A DNA stretch of 37,427 bases from a virus. The notes below the pieces were generated by a model. The model made no database searches. It saw nothing but the letters and a program-made list of their open reading frames with translations, and was not told the origin of the DNA. Made by a program: the position numbers and the translations under genes. Of this stretch, positions 24,019 to 32,446 are shown in pieces; the stretch's first letter is position 1, and each line of letters begins with the position of its first letter. The stretch covers positions 1 to 37,427 of the IMG/VR virus record IMGVR_UViG_3300042308_000104; one strand, given 5' to 3'.

Positions 24019-25416
24019 TTAAGTGCTCCCGATATTCATGCGGCGAGTTTGATTGCCACCACCACCGCCTGTGTCTTGGGGAGAACTCCCCGGCAATGGC
24101 TCCTGAGGCTTGCCTCCAGACTGCAACTCATCTGCCCCTTCGATTTCAGGCATATTGAGATACTCCCTTGCCTCATTGGGAGTCATAATCCCTGCTTTGA
24201 CCCCAGCAGTTGCAAAATTCATTTGGTCAAGCGGGGCACCCTTCAAGAAATCTTTGGTGTCAAACCTGACGCACAAGTTAGGGTAACCACGGAATAAGTG
24301 TTGCTTAAGTTTTTGCTCCACATTGATGACCATTGGATACATGACGGTCTTGTAGAACTCATCTAGCATGGTCTGAGTATTGTTGTATTTTTGGTCTTCA
24401 ATACCCAGCATGGCAGGTGGAACACCGAAAAGACCGCAGATGCGCTTCATGGTCTGCACTTTTAACTGCGCCGCCTCTGCATCTTGTAGCGTCAGCATAT
24501 CGATGGGCGTGTACTTCATGCCTTGGTCAAGAAGCATACCCTGACCAGCCTTGGATGGGTCACTGTTGCGAGCACCCGTCATGGCATTCCATGTTTCCTT
24601 GATGCGTGAGGCTACTTCTTTAAACTTGGCATCTGGGATGACTTGGTCAGTAGTAAACATGCCCGAAGGCTTTGCCCCGTTCTGCATAATGAAGTTGGCA
24701 TAGATGTCGATGTCTTGGTCAAGTGCAACCAACTCAGTAGCCAGAATGCCTTTGTTGAAGCCTGACGAGCCTTGCCAAGCGGCTTCTTTCAAGTGCATGA
24801 CTTGGTGGTATTCAAGCGGCTCATCTTTGGAGAAGCCGTAAGATGGGGTAGACAGTCGATATTGGGGATAACGAGTAGGGGTTAATACTACCGTAATCAA
24901 GGTGGAATCGAGGTTATACATCTCAATCGGTGTCTGACTTGGGTCTTTTTGGTCTTTGCGCCACCACAGGGTAAATGACTCCCCTGCCAAGTCCTGCCAC
25001 ATACACCACTGGTACCAAAACTCATATTGGTTTTGAAAGTTGTTCGGGTTATGGAGCAGGTTTAGAACTTGCTTTGCTTTGGCTTTGTCCCGTGCCCCGA
25101 CAGATTCATCCCGCAAAGCATCTACAAAAGTGCCGTCATCTTGCTTGGACATGATGCTAAGAGAACACTGCGCCAATGCCCGTGCTTTCACGCCAACGCA
25201 AGCCATGATGGTGCTATTACGGGTAAGTGCAGAAATGTCCAGCACCCGCCCTGCAACCGTTGTGCTTGAGGTGGTGACATAAAGCAATTGCTGGGCTGTC
25301 TGCCCTTTGTTGGCGGTTCCATAGATGACTTGGTTGCCCAACTGGAGTTGACCAAGCACCGTGTTGCTCTCATTTTGAGCCACACTTTTCCGCTTAAAAA
25401 TGTCCAGAATTGCCAT
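24019..25416 (-). CDS. Portal protein, HK97 family
   Basis: A 465-residue protein. Motifs typical of HK97-like portals are present: the P-N-N-F-Q-N-Q-Y-E-F-W-Y-Q-W segment near 130, L-D-Q-G-M-K-Y-T-P-I near 300, and K-R-I-C-G-L-F-G-V-P-P-A-M-L-G near 335. These are followed by the T-Q-T-M-L-D-E-F-Y-K-x-V-M-Y-P helix. The C-terminus is a Gly-rich disordered tail. It forms the dodecameric DNA gate and binds the terminase encoded upstream. GGGG lies before the ATG. Confidence 0.88.
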   Translation of the reverse strand: MAILDIFKRKSVAQNESNTVLGQLQLGNQVIYGTANKGQTAQQLLYVTTSSTTVAGRVLDISALTRNSTIMACVGVKARALAQCSLSIMSKQDDGTFVDALRDESVGARDKAKAKQVLNLLHNPNNFQNQYEFWYQWCMWQDLAGESFTLWWRKDQKDPSQTPIEMYNLDSTLITVVLTPTRYPQYRLSTPSYGFSKDEPLEYHQVMHLKEAAWQGSSGFNKGILATELVALDQDIDIYANFIMQNGAKPSGMFTTDQVIPDAKFKEVASRIKETWNAMTGARNSDPSKAGQGMLLDQGMKYTPIDMLTLQDAEAAQLKVQTMKRICGLFGVPPAMLGIEDQKYNNTQTMLDEFYKTVMYPMVINVEQKLKQHLFRGYPNLCVRFDTKDFLKGAPLDQMNFATAGVKAGIMTPNEAREYLNMPEIEGADELQSGGKPQEPLPGSSPQDTGGGGGNQTRRMNIGST

Positions 25417-25445
25417 GTTTTACCCCACTTTTTTCATTATTCTAC

Positions 25446-27113
25446 TCAGAAACTGCGGAAACCGAAAGAAGAATTAACAAAAGGATTATCCAATGAGCAG
25501 TGTACCGCAATAATCAATGCAATGATTCCGTCAACTTTTGCGGCTTTGTCTGCTTCATTCTTCCTGACTTTAATGTTTCCGTTAACGTCTGTAAAGACCT
25601 CGCAGTTAGACAACTGCCAGCCCACGAACGGATTGCCGTCATGACGAATTTGCTTGTTTAGAATAGATTTCTCAACAAATTTTGACGGGTTGTTGAGAAC
25701 AGCCATCCCTTGACCAACCTTCTTGACTGGCACCCCTGCCTCATATAAACGGGCAACCAAAGAGGCGGCATTGTAGGCATCGTAGCCTACCTCCTTTACC
25801 TGATACTTGTCGCATTCGCTAGTAATGTAACTGAAGATTTCTCGGTCATCCATGACGTTGCCTTCTGTCAGTTTTAAAACACCTGTACTGATTGCCCCAC
25901 GGAAGATGTCAAGGTAATGCTTGGGAATCAATCCAAGGCTTTCCTCTGGCAAGAAAAACTTGAAGTCAGCCTCATAGTCATTTTCTCCGTATCTGCGTAG
26001 GGTGCAGACAGCGTTCAAGTCACGGGTAGCGGCAAGGTCAAAGCCAATAAACACTGCTTCCGGTTCAGGCTTGGATTCTTGACGAATACTGGCAGGGTCA
26101 TCCCAGTAAGAGCGGTCAATCCATGCGGCGTTGGCAGATACGTAAAGGTTAAGGGTCTTACAAAGAAACTCATTTAGGGCGGCAGGTTTATGCCTTGCTT
26201 CCTCTGCACGATTTTGGATGGCATCTTCGAACACCGAAATGCCGTGCATCGGGTTGACCTTCTTCCATGTTGACGGCTCCCGCCAATCGTCACCGGGGTC
26301 AGGGCGGTAAAGCAATCCAAACCATCTTGGGTTGTCTTTGGCATCCCCGTTGAGCATGGCTTCGTACATTGCCATGTCTTCATAGAACTTGGTGTCCTTG
26401 GTAAATGATGCGGTGGTAATGTAGATGCGTAGAGGGTTCTGTCGGGCAACCATGCCTGAGTGAAGAACTTCAATGGAGTTGCGGTCAATGATTTGAGCCG
26501 CCTCATCCACAATGACGCAGGAGGGGTTTTTGCCGTCACCCGTTTTCTTGGTGTCTCGGGACAAGGCTTTGAACATGGATTGCGTGTCCCCTGCCTTGGT
26601 AATCTGATACTTGGACAAAGCAAAGTGTCCAGCCATTGCCGAAGGCATAGTTTCGATAAAGCCCTTTGCGGCATCAAAAACGATGGTTGCCTGTTCCCGA
26701 TTGGTTGCCAAGGTAAACACCTCCGCACCAGCCTCACTGAACACCAACTCATAGAGGGCAATAACTGCCGTCAAGGTTGACTTACCAGCCTTGCGAGGAA
26801 TGAACAGTATTACGTCAGTCACCATGCGCTTAGTGGCATCCCGCTTTGAGCGAAAGCCGTATACCGCACAGATGAAGAATATCTGGAAAGGTTCCAGTAT
26901 TACAGAGTCACCAGCCTGTGGTCCTTTGGTGTGCCGCAGGTTGTTGGCAAACTCCAGTATGTGCTGGGGATAGTCAGGGTCAAAGACCCATTCCCACTCT
27001 TGGTTCTCATACTGGTTAATAAACCGCTGACAAGCCAGCCGAATGTCTCGGTTGACGTTAATTTCGCCCTTTGCCACGTCGATGGCATAACGGACACCCG
27101 TTTGCCAATCCAT
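25446..27113 (-). CDS. terL: Terminase large subunit
   Basis: A 555-residue protein of the HK97 gp2-like (Terminase_1) group. The ATPase has a Walker A IPRKAGKST (105-113) and a Walker B VIVDEA (about 200-205). The nuclease starts at G-F-D-L-A-A (D359), with a second Asp at 365. The C-terminal part ends F-V-N-S-S-F-G-F-R-S-F. It packages DNA into proheads and cuts the concatemer. The ATG at 27113 is chosen because AAAGG lies seven bases upstream; an in-frame TTG at 27119 overlaps the stop of the small subunit. Confidence 0.9.
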   Translation of the reverse strand: MDWQTGVRYAIDVAKGEINVNRDIRLACQRFINQYENQEWEWVFDPDYPQHILEFANNLRHTKGPQAGDSVILEPFQIFFICAVYGFRSKRDATKRMVTDVILFIPRKAGKSTLTAVIALYELVFSEAGAEVFTLATNREQATIVFDAAKGFIETMPSAMAGHFALSKYQITKAGDTQSMFKALSRDTKKTGDGKNPSCVIVDEAAQIIDRNSIEVLHSGMVARQNPLRIYITTASFTKDTKFYEDMAMYEAMLNGDAKDNPRWFGLLYRPDPGDDWREPSTWKKVNPMHGISVFEDAIQNRAEEARHKPAALNEFLCKTLNLYVSANAAWIDRSYWDDPASIRQESKPEPEAVFIGFDLAATRDLNAVCTLRRYGENDYEADFKFFLPEESLGLIPKHYLDIFRGAISTGVLKLTEGNVMDDREIFSYITSECDKYQVKEVGYDAYNAASLVARLYEAGVPVKKVGQGMAVLNNPSKFVEKSILNKQIRHDGNPFVGWQLSNCEVFTDVNGNIKVRKNEADKAAKVDGIIALIIAVHCSLDNPFVNSSFGFRSF

Positions 27114-27115
27114 GG

Positions 27116-27583
27116 TCAACCTTTAGGTCCACGCATCAGTTTTGCCATTGGGGTGTCTTCTTCCATCTTGCCAGCCGACAGGCGGCTGCGGGGAGTCAGC
27201 CCGAGTTCATTCATTAGCTGGATGATTAGCGTTGTGGTCTTGTTTCGAATGGAAATAAGCGGATTCGGTCCCGGTGTCGAGCCGTTGTTGTAGTTGATGA
27301 TGAGCGTGTTCTTGCGGATGCTTCTTGTGCAGTGCACGTAGGTGTCAATGTGGTCGGCAAGAATAGACAGCACATGCTTGTCTTGGTCATTGCCAATGCC
27401 ATACACCTCGAACAGGAAAGCCGAAGTTTCTTCAATGAACTTGTCTTTGTCCCAAGAATCAGGATTGTCCATCCATTCGGCTTTGGGAATCCGCTTTCTA
27501 ATACTCTGCGGCAAAAGGACAGCCCTCTCCCCTCTTGGAGTTGTCCCGTCAATCAAATGAAGTTCTGGCGGTTTTTTGTTCAT
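27116..27583 (-). CDS. terS: Terminase small subunit, P27 family
   Basis: A 155-residue protein. The pattern P-K-A-E-W with a following W-D-x-D-K-F-I-E-E-T helix, then S-I-R-K-N-T-L-I and a P-N-P-L-I-S-I-R-N-K-T-T-T-L-I-I-Q-L-M-N-E-L-G-L-T-P motif is typical of P27-type small terminases. It recognises the packaging site and delivers DNA to the large subunit. It starts the leftward late operon. No ribosome site is visible; instead a hairpin lies 13 bases before the start. Confidence 0.8.
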   Translation of the reverse strand: MNKKPPELHLIDGTTPRGERAVLLPQSIRKRIPKAEWMDNPDSWDKDKFIEETSAFLFEVYGIGNDQDKHVLSILADHIDTYVHCTRSIRKNTLIINYNNGSTPGPNPLISIRNKTTTLIIQLMNELGLTPRSRLSAGKMEEDTPMAKLMRGPKG

Positions 27584-27638
27584 GTCTTATTTTTTTGGGC
27601 ACAAGCCCCAAATTTTTTGTAATAGATTGAGGATAACT

Positions 27639-27659
27639 ATTATACCCCCCCTGTGTCAA
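27639..27659 (-). promoter_or_regulatory. Late promoter candidate with abnormal spacing
   Basis: TTGACA and TATAAT are both perfect consensus but only nine bases apart, separated by CAGGGGGGG. They cannot act together as one sigma70 promoter. The TATAAT could be used with an activator binding the upstream half, and a TAATAGTT sequence overlaps it, one base off the TAATAGTC octamer. A role in late transcription is inferred from position. Confidence 0.4.
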
Positions 27660-27726
27660 CTTACTTTGTGGGGAATTGGGTACCCGGCTTGGTCTTCTGG
27701 AACCTGTTTCTTTTTAAGTTTCAAAC

Positions 27727-27749
27727 AAAAATGTCCCGCAAAGGGGACA
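27727..27749 (-). terminator. Terminator after the HNH gene
   Basis: The leftward RNA forms UGUCCC-loop-GGGACA (27749-27732) followed by five U (27731-27727). It lies four bases after the HNH stop codon and separates the early and middle genes from the late operon. Confidence 0.7.
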
Positions 27750-27752
27750 AAT

Positions 27753-28199
27753 CTAAGGGTTATCCACACCCATGAGCCGCTCATAGTCAACCAACCGATA
27801 GGTCATGACTATCTCATTGGTGTAGTGAGTGATGATGCCTCTGCGCTCCTGCTGTGTCTTATGGCTATGGCAGTCATGGCACAGGCTTTGGAACAGGTTG
27901 CGGTAGAAGGCTTGTCCCCCTAGTTGTCTCCAAGGGAATACATGGTCAACCTCATTAGCCCCAGTTATGATGCCTCTGGTCAAGCAGGATTGGCACAGGG
28001 GCTGCTGGGACAGTTGTCTTACCCTATGCCTTTTCCATTGGGCTGTGAGGTAGTAAGCATGGGCTTTGTCCCGTTCTTCATTGCGGTAGAAGGGTTGGGT
28101 GTCCCTGCCGCCATGCTCTAAGCAATTGCTGGATAGTTTGCTTCTTGGATTCTTGCAGCCTAGTTGAGAACACTTGGCATTAGTTGGAACAGTTGGCAT
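27753..28199 (-). CDS. HNH endonuclease beside terminase
   Basis: A 148-residue protein. Two CxxC pairs (P-L-C-Q-S-C and L-C-H-D-C-H) frame the V-D-H-V-F-P-W-R motif, ending in N-L-F-Q-S-L-C-H-D-C-H-x-x-K-T, a classical HNH nuclease fold. In HK97-like phages an HNH protein next to the terminase is required for specific cleavage during packaging; that role is likely here. There is an additional N-terminal Cys-containing extension (C10, C15, C26), possibly a second metal site. No strong ribosome site precedes the ATG. Confidence 0.8.
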   Translation of the reverse strand: MPTVPTNAKCSQLGCKNPRSKLSSNCLEHGGRDTQPFYRNEERDKAHAYYLTAQWKRHRVRQLSQQPLCQSCLTRGIITGANEVDHVFPWRQLGGQAFYRNLFQSLCHDCHSHKTQQERRGIITHYTNEIVMTYRLVDYERLMGVDNP

Positions 28200-28209
28200 T
28201 TATATGGAA

Positions 28210-28246
28210 ATTAGCCATGTTATCGGCTGGCAATAAGATGGCTAAT
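28210..28246. repeat. Inverted repeat ATTAGCCAT / ATGGCTAAT
   Basis: Perfect 9-base arms (28210-28218 and 28238-28246) are separated by 19 bases, in the gap between queE and the HNH gene. No T run follows, so it is more like an operator than a terminator. TATATGG also occurs on both sides (28201 and 28254). Confidence 0.55.
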
Positions 28247-28270
28247 CTTTGTCTATATGGCATAGGCAGG

Positions 28271-28939
28271 CTATCGCACACCAATGAACTTATGGGTCTG
28301 GATGCTTACCTTCCAGTTGTTCTCTATTGCTGTGTTAACGCATAAGGAGGTTGCTTTTGGGGATTGGGATAGGGGCTGTAGCCATAAGGGGACACCGGTG
28401 AGCATCTTTACCATGACCTGTTCCGTTACCTTATGGATGTCTGACTCTTTACCCATTGGATACTTCACTTCATTTGCCCTAGCGATGCACTCATCTAATA
28501 CTTCTAACCCTCCCGGCATATCCAGTTTTGGGCTGAGTGTTACCCAGCATCGGTCATCTACTCGAATGGGGAATGTGCCTGAGGTTTCAATCTGGCAAGT
28601 CCTACCGCTGTCGCAAATGGCTTTGGTATGGGCTTCTAAGTTGTAGATGCAAGGCTCCCCGCCAGTTAGCACAATGTGACGGGCTTGGAATTGGTCAAGG
28701 CATTCCATAAGGTCATCCACACTGAACTTGGCAAAGGTTGGCTCATCCTCTTGCTTTAAGAACAGGATTGTCGGGGTGACTTGCTTGTCCAAATCCACAT
28801 CCCAAGTGTGCTTGGTATCACACCAAGGGCATCCCACGGGACAGCCTTGAAGCCTTACAAACACAGAAGGGGTGCCAGTGTAGGTGGCTTCCCCTTGGAT
28901 GGTTTCAAAGATTTCGTTGACGTAAACAGTATTGCTCAT
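28271..28939 (-). CDS. queE: 7-carboxy-7-deazaguanine synthase (radical SAM)
   Basis: A 222-residue radical SAM enzyme. The CxxxCxxC cluster motif is at C33, C37 and C40, preceded by F-E-T-I-Q-G-E-A and followed by the L-T-G-G-E-P motif (about 92-97). It converts 6-carboxytetrahydropterin to 7-carboxy-7-deazaguanine. It is the last gene of the deazaguanine operon and its start lies inside the phosphoribosyltransferase gene (35-base overlap). Together with FolE, QueD and QueC it gives the complete preQ0 pathway. Confidence 0.9.
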   Translation of the reverse strand: MSNTVYVNEIFETIQGEATYTGTPSVFVRLQGCPVGCPWCDTKHTWDVDLDKQVTPTILFLKQEDEPTFAKFSVDDLMECLDQFQARHIVLTGGEPCIYNLEAHTKAICDSGRTCQIETSGTFPIRVDDRCWVTLSPKLDMPGGLEVLDECIARANEVKYPMGKESDIHKVTEQVMVKMLTGVPLWLQPLSQSPKATSLCVNTAIENNWKVSIQTHKFIGVR

Positions 28940-29297
28940 AATCTTCCATTGCCTTGTCTTTGTTTTCCCACGGGAACACTATCCAATCTTCAGTAAAGGT
29001 GTCTACGGTGTTGATGCCAATCGGGCTAAGGGTTTCTCGCCTGAGAAGCACATGAACTGGGGAGTTTCCAAAGCGGATTTTGTGTTGAAGGTAGGTGCGC
29101 CCCGAGTCAGCAATATCATCGACGAACACGCTTTTTTTGGTAGGGCGTTCCAAGATGGGTATGCTGAATTTGTGGCTAAGTGCAAGAGCGTAAGCCATCC
29201 CACCACGAGGGATAGGCACCAAACCGTCACAGATAGGTCGCTGGGTTCGTCTGACTGCGTCATCAAAATCCTCCCATGTGTAATAGCGCAGGTTCAT
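28905..29297 (-). CDS. Phosphoribosyltransferase-like protein in the deazaguanine operon
   Basis: A 130-residue protein. The PRPP-binding motif V-F-V-D-D-I-A-D-S-G-R-T lies at 57-68, preceded by I-P-R-G-G at 29-33, the two conserved loops of type I phosphoribosyltransferases. It is shorter than most cellular enzymes. The ATG at 29297 overlaps the queD stop (ATGA). Substrate is unknown; it might salvage guanine for GTP to feed FolE, or act on a deazapurine base. The name pyrE or gpt cannot be justified. Confidence 0.75.
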   Translation of the reverse strand: MNLRYYTWEDFDDAVRRTQRPICDGLVPIPRGGMAYALALSHKFSIPILERPTKKSVFVDDIADSGRTYLQHKIRFGNSPVHVLLRRETLSPIGINTVDTFTEDWIVFPWENKDKAMEDYEQYCLRQRNL

Positions 29298-29713
29298 AGT
29301 GCATAACTTGCTGAACACTTACGGGTTTCATCCACAATGCACTCAACCAAAGTCACCCCTGTGCCTTCCAGCAACTTAGGGGCAACCACATTGACCAAAT
29401 GGATGGCAATGTTTTCTGCTGTTGGGTTGAACGGAACAGTAACAACCGTTGGGTCAATACCTTTAAGTGCAGATGCCAAGGGGTCAAGTTCATATACCAA
29501 GAAATGATGGTCCCAGTTGTCTTCCAGCCACATACAGAGAGTAGATTTGATGACTGAGAAATCAATCACCCTGCCAATCTCATCAAGGGTTGGTGCTTCA
29601 CAATGGAAGTGAACTCGATAGTTGTGTCCATGCAAATGCTGGCATTTGGATTCATGGTTGGTAACCCTGTGTCCAACAGAGATGTCGTGATAACGGATTG
29701 CTTTAACGGTCAT
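29294..29713 (-). CDS. queD: 6-carboxytetrahydropterin synthase
   Basis: A 139-residue protein. The zinc ligands H15 and the C-x-x-L-H-G-H motif (C24, H28, H30) are in place. An E-T-x-K-C segment lies near the C-terminus, as is typical for QueD. It converts dihydroneopterin triphosphate, the product of the FolE encoded upstream, to 6-carboxytetrahydropterin. It overlaps folE by 11 bases and the phosphoribosyltransferase gene by 4. Confidence 0.88.
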   Translation of the reverse strand: MTVKAIRYHDISVGHRVTNHESKCQHLHGHNYRVHFHCEAPTLDEIGRVIDFSVIKSTLCMWLEDNWDHHFLVYELDPLASALKGIDPTVVTVPFNPTAENIAIHLVNVVAPKLLEGTGVTLVECIVDETRKCSASYAL

Positions 29714-30368
29714 TGATTAAACGGAAGAATTCCGCCCTCGCTTCTGGTTCGTCACGGAAACAACCACGCATGACTGACGAGGTCATACGGGTTTCGGATT
29801 CACGCACACCACGCCAAGTCATGCAGTTGTGGGTGGCTTCAATGACCACAGCCAAGCCCTTTGGCTGGATAAGTTGCTCAATCAGGTCAGCCAGTTGGAC
29901 TGTCGCTTCTTCTTGAATTTGCGGTCTTGCCATAACCCAATCAGTGAGGCGAACAAATTTACTGATGCCGATAACACGGTCAGAAGGCAAAATACCAATC
30001 CAAGCACGCCCAGTAATAGGAACGAGATGATGACTGCAAGCAGAACGAACGGTAATTGGACCCAGCGTGTAAATCTGGTCGAGGTGCTTAGCATTGGGGA
30101 AGTCAGTGATTTTCGGGGGTTCCGTATATCGCCCATGGAATACCTCTTTGAGATACATCTTTGCGACCCGTTTGGCAGTCTCTTTGGTATTGTGGTCATT
30201 CTCCGTGTCGATGATGAGAGATTCCAGCAACGCCTGAACTGCCTCAGTGACCTCCTCTTGCAAGCGGTCAACCTCTCCCGGCATGATGAACGGGGCAATA
30301 TTGTCATTGGCATGGAATGAAGCCCCTGCTTCTCGAATCCTGTTTTTAATTGCTTCCGTTGTCTTCAT
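29703..30368 (-). CDS. folE: GTP cyclohydrolase I
   Basis: A 221-residue protein with the complete zinc-binding set C111, H114 and C182 (motifs S-A-C-S-H-H-L-V-P-I and H-N-C-M-T-W-R-G-V), and R-x-x-K-M-Y-L-K-E-V-F-H-G near 75. It opens GTP to dihydroneopterin triphosphate, the first step. Its presence means the phage does not depend on the host enzyme for flux. The ATG at 30368 follows GAGGA by nine bases and overlaps queC by 23 bases. Confidence 0.9.
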   Translation of the reverse strand: MKTTEAIKNRIREAGASFHANDNIAPFIMPGEVDRLQEEVTEAVQALLESLIIDTENDHNTKETAKRVAKMYLKEVFHGRYTEPPKITDFPNAKHLDQIYTLGPITVRSACSHHLVPITGRAWIGILPSDRVIGISKFVRLTDWVMARPQIQEEATVQLADLIEQLIQPKGLAVVIEATHNCMTWRGVRESETRMTSSVMRGCFRDEPEARAEFFRLINDR

Positions 30369-31164
30369 TTCGAAGTTCCTCATAGTTGGGGGTGTCTGGC
30401 AATGCCATCAGCCCTTCTTTCCAAGCCCGAACCACCAAGGGGTCAGGAGTATTGGCTTCTAAAAAGCCTTGCGCTCTAAGCACACTGGCATGGTCTTTGC
30501 CCACAGGCGGGTACTGACCATCGTATGCAGTGTGTGACTGTGCTAGTGCATCCATGCACCCATCCAATGTCTTGGCAAGAGCAATAGATTGGGCTTTGGT
30601 CATGTTCATAAGCGGGGCATGAATCTTGAACTGCTCAATGCCCAGTGCCCGATTGATGGTTTCCTCTTGGGAACTGATAAACACTTGACGGCAGTCAGGG
30701 TAGTTGGCATTGTCTTGCTGGCATACGCCAGTGACCAATTCAAAGCAATCTTTCTCTAGTGCATAGTTTGCCGCCACAGTAAGAAAGAAAGCATTTCGCA
30801 TAGGGACAAAAGTCAGTTCTACACGGTCACCAATGATTTTGTCCATGGTGGCGTAGTCGTCATATTGCTCCAATACCTCTCCATGACTGACTAGAGGGCT
30901 TCTGCTTCTCAGCACTTTGGGAATGGTGACGAATTCATGGCTAGTTACCCCTGCCATCTTGCCAATGCGGTGTGCCGCTTTAACTTCAATCTCATGCTTT
31001 TGCCCATAACTGAAAGTAATGGCATGAACTTCTTTGAAGTGTTGCTTTGCCCAATACAGGCAAGTAGTGGAATCCTGACCGCCTGACAATACCACCATGA
31101 CTTTGTCAGAGCGGGGCATATCCCCTTCAAATTTGTCTTTGGTCATTGCTCGTTTTGCTTTCAT
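30346..31164 (-). CDS. queC: QueC-like preQ0 synthase lacking the zinc cysteines
   Basis: A 272-residue protein. The PP-loop SGGQDS (27-32), the V-P-M-R-N segment (120-124) and a T-G-V-C-Q-Q-D segment (about 145-151) identify QueC, which turns 7-carboxy-7-deazaguanine into preQ0 with ATP and ammonia. The region that in cellular QueC holds four cysteines binding structural zinc (C-Y-x-G ... C-G-x-C-x-x-C-x-x-R-x-x-G-F) is present as H-T-A-Y-D-G ... [12 protein letters not shown] (about 211-234) without any of the cysteines. Fold is conserved, metal is apparently lost. Confidence 0.85.
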   Translation of the reverse strand: MKAKRAMTKDKFEGDMPRSDKVMVVLSGGQDSTTCLYWAKQHFKEVHAITFSYGQKHEIEVKAAHRIGKMAGVTSHEFVTIPKVLRSRSPLVSHGEVLEQYDDYATMDKIIGDRVELTFVPMRNAFFLTVAANYALEKDCFELVTGVCQQDNANYPDCRQVFISSQEETINRALGIEQFKIHAPLMNMTKAQSIALAKTLDGCMDALAQSHTAYDGQYPPVGKDHASVLRAQGFLEANTPDPLVVRAWKEGLMALPDTPNYEELRNEDNGSN

Positions 31165-31565
31165 TTTTCCAGCCTCACTGTTGGGTTGATGGAAATGCCA
31201 CCACGGGGCATAAAGTCACCCCTTACCTCAATCCAGTGCGGGTGCATAAGGTTAAAGAGGTCATGTGCGATGGTGTTGATGCAGTCCTCATGGAAAGAAC
31301 CATGTTGACGGAATCCAAACAGATACAACTTCAATGCTTTACTTTCAACTAGCCGTTGGTCAGGGCAATAGCGAATAGTAATGTTGGCAAAGTCAGGCTG
31401 TCCTGTTTTTGGGCAGATGTGAGTGAACTCAGGGCACTCCATCTCAACCTCATATTTATTGCTTGGAAACTGGTTTTCAAATGTTTCCAGAATACCAGCG
31501 TTATAGGTGTTGCCGTATTCTGTGCCAGCAGAGCCAAGCAAGGTAAGGTCTTTAGTGTCACTCAT
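31161..31565 (-). CDS. queF: preQ0 reductase (unimodular QueF)
   Basis: A 134-residue protein with all key residues at Bacillus-type spacing: C51 ([11 protein letters not shown]), D58, the E-S-K-A-L-K-L-Y motif (74-81) and H92-E93 (F-H-E-D-C-I-N). It reduces the nitrile of preQ0 to the amine of preQ1 with NADPH. Its presence next to dpdA predicts that the base put into DNA is preQ1 rather than preQ0. AAAGGA precedes the ATG, which overlaps the dpdA stop. Confidence 0.9.
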   Translation of the reverse strand: MSDTKDLTLLGSAGTEYGNTYNAGILETFENQFPSNKYEVEMECPEFTHICPKTGQPDFANITIRYCPDQRLVESKALKLYLFGFRQHGSFHEDCINTIAHDLFNLMHPHWIEVRGDFMPRGGISINPTVRLEK

Positions 31566-32446
31566 CGCATTTCCTTTCGGGTGGTTAAAAGATTTAAGGC
31601 ATCGTAGACATTTTGCACCTGTGGTTCACCGCACAATGCCAAATAGATTCGGGTGCCAAGGTTTTTCTCGACATCCATAGCCCTGCGAACATGGCTAGTA
31701 ACGGTCATAAACGCTGCGAGACCACGGGAACTAGAACCTCGTAAAGGGCTAGCACCTCCCTCCCAAGAATCTTGCTTGGCGAGTAGCGCAATTTCTTTCA
31801 TGGTAAAGCCGCAACTGGTCAATGAATTGATGACCGGGGCAGGTGGTGGCTTGTTTAACTGCTTGCGGTTGATGCCTTTAAGCAATGCACCACCGACATA
31901 GTATTGAAGTGTCCCAAACCGTTGACCGTTGTAGAGGGTACTGCTGTCTACTGACTTAGGTTTGTAGTGTTTAATGAATGGTACGTTGACAAAGCCTAGC
32001 CAATGGGCATTCCTGCCTTTGTTGACTTCACAAAACCACTTCACATAGTTTCGGTTCTCACCCCCAATGACGATGCCTCCGAACATGATGTAGTCAGTGT
32101 GCGAGTAAAACTCTTCTAGCCGCTCAAGTGAGTCACCCCGAGTAAATACGGGCATGATGTTCTCAAAACCAGCATCCAGCATACGGTGGTAGTTTTCGTA
32201 TGTGCCTTCAGGGTTGCCAAAGACATCCAACTGGACGGCTTTGTATTCCCAGTGACTTGGAATGGTTTTGAGAAACTTCACGTAGTCATCAAGACGAATC
32301 TCCCTGCCTGTGTTCCAAGCAGTAAACGCCCCTGAGTCAACAATTAGCCGAAAAGTGCTCGGGTCTTTTTCAGACAGAAAGCGATAGATTCCTTGCGAGA
32401 AGTAAGGAAAGGCAACGAGGATGTTTAACTTATTCGACTTCGACAT
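31562..32446 (-). CDS. dpdA: DpdA-like DNA guanine transglycosylase
   Basis: A 294-residue TIM-barrel protein related to tRNA-guanine transglycosylases. Recognisable elements are V-D-S-G-A-F (36-41, catalytic Asp of the base pocket), Q-L-D-V-F-G (72-77), F-G-G-I-V-I-G-G (122-129, equal to G-G-L-A-V-G in TGT) and S-V-D-S-S-T (165-170, candidate nucleophile Asp). The C-terminal zinc motif of TGT is not visible. DpdA enzymes exchange guanine in DNA for a 7-deazaguanine. The ATG at 32446 gives a 17-base overlap with the ParB-like gene; a longer start at 32467 has no better ribosome site. Confidence 0.8.
   Translation of the reverse strand: MSKSNKLNILVAFPYFSQGIYRFLSEKDPSTFRLIVDSGAFTAWNTGREIRLDDYVKFLKTIPSHWEYKAVQLDVFGNPEGTYENYHRMLDAGFENIMPVFTRGDSLERLEEFYSHTDYIMFGGIVIGGENRNYVKWFCEVNKGRNAHWLGFVNVPFIKHYKPKSVDSSTLYNGQRFGTLQYYVGGALLKGINRKQLNKPPPAPVINSLTSCGFTMKEIALLAKQDSWEGGASPLRGSSSRGLAAFMTVTSHVRRAMDVEKNLGTRIYLALCGEPQVQNVYDALNLLTTRKEMR

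Larger units (their letters stand above)
27584..27752. other. Late control gap upstream of terminase
   Basis: This 169-base gap holds no gene. From right to left on the minus strand it contains the terminator of the HNH gene (27727-27749), a TTGACA hexamer (27659-27654), a G7 tract, a perfect TATAAT (27644-27639) and a hairpin (about 27596-27612) close to terS. A GGTACC palindrome also lies here (about 27680). The packaging site may be in or near this gap, as is usual next to terS, but I cannot identify it. Confidence 0.5.

Noticed and set aside
26174-26761. 195-codon minus-strand frame inside the terminase gene
   Set aside because: It is a second frame within terL, Pro/Arg/Cys-rich, with no ribosome site.
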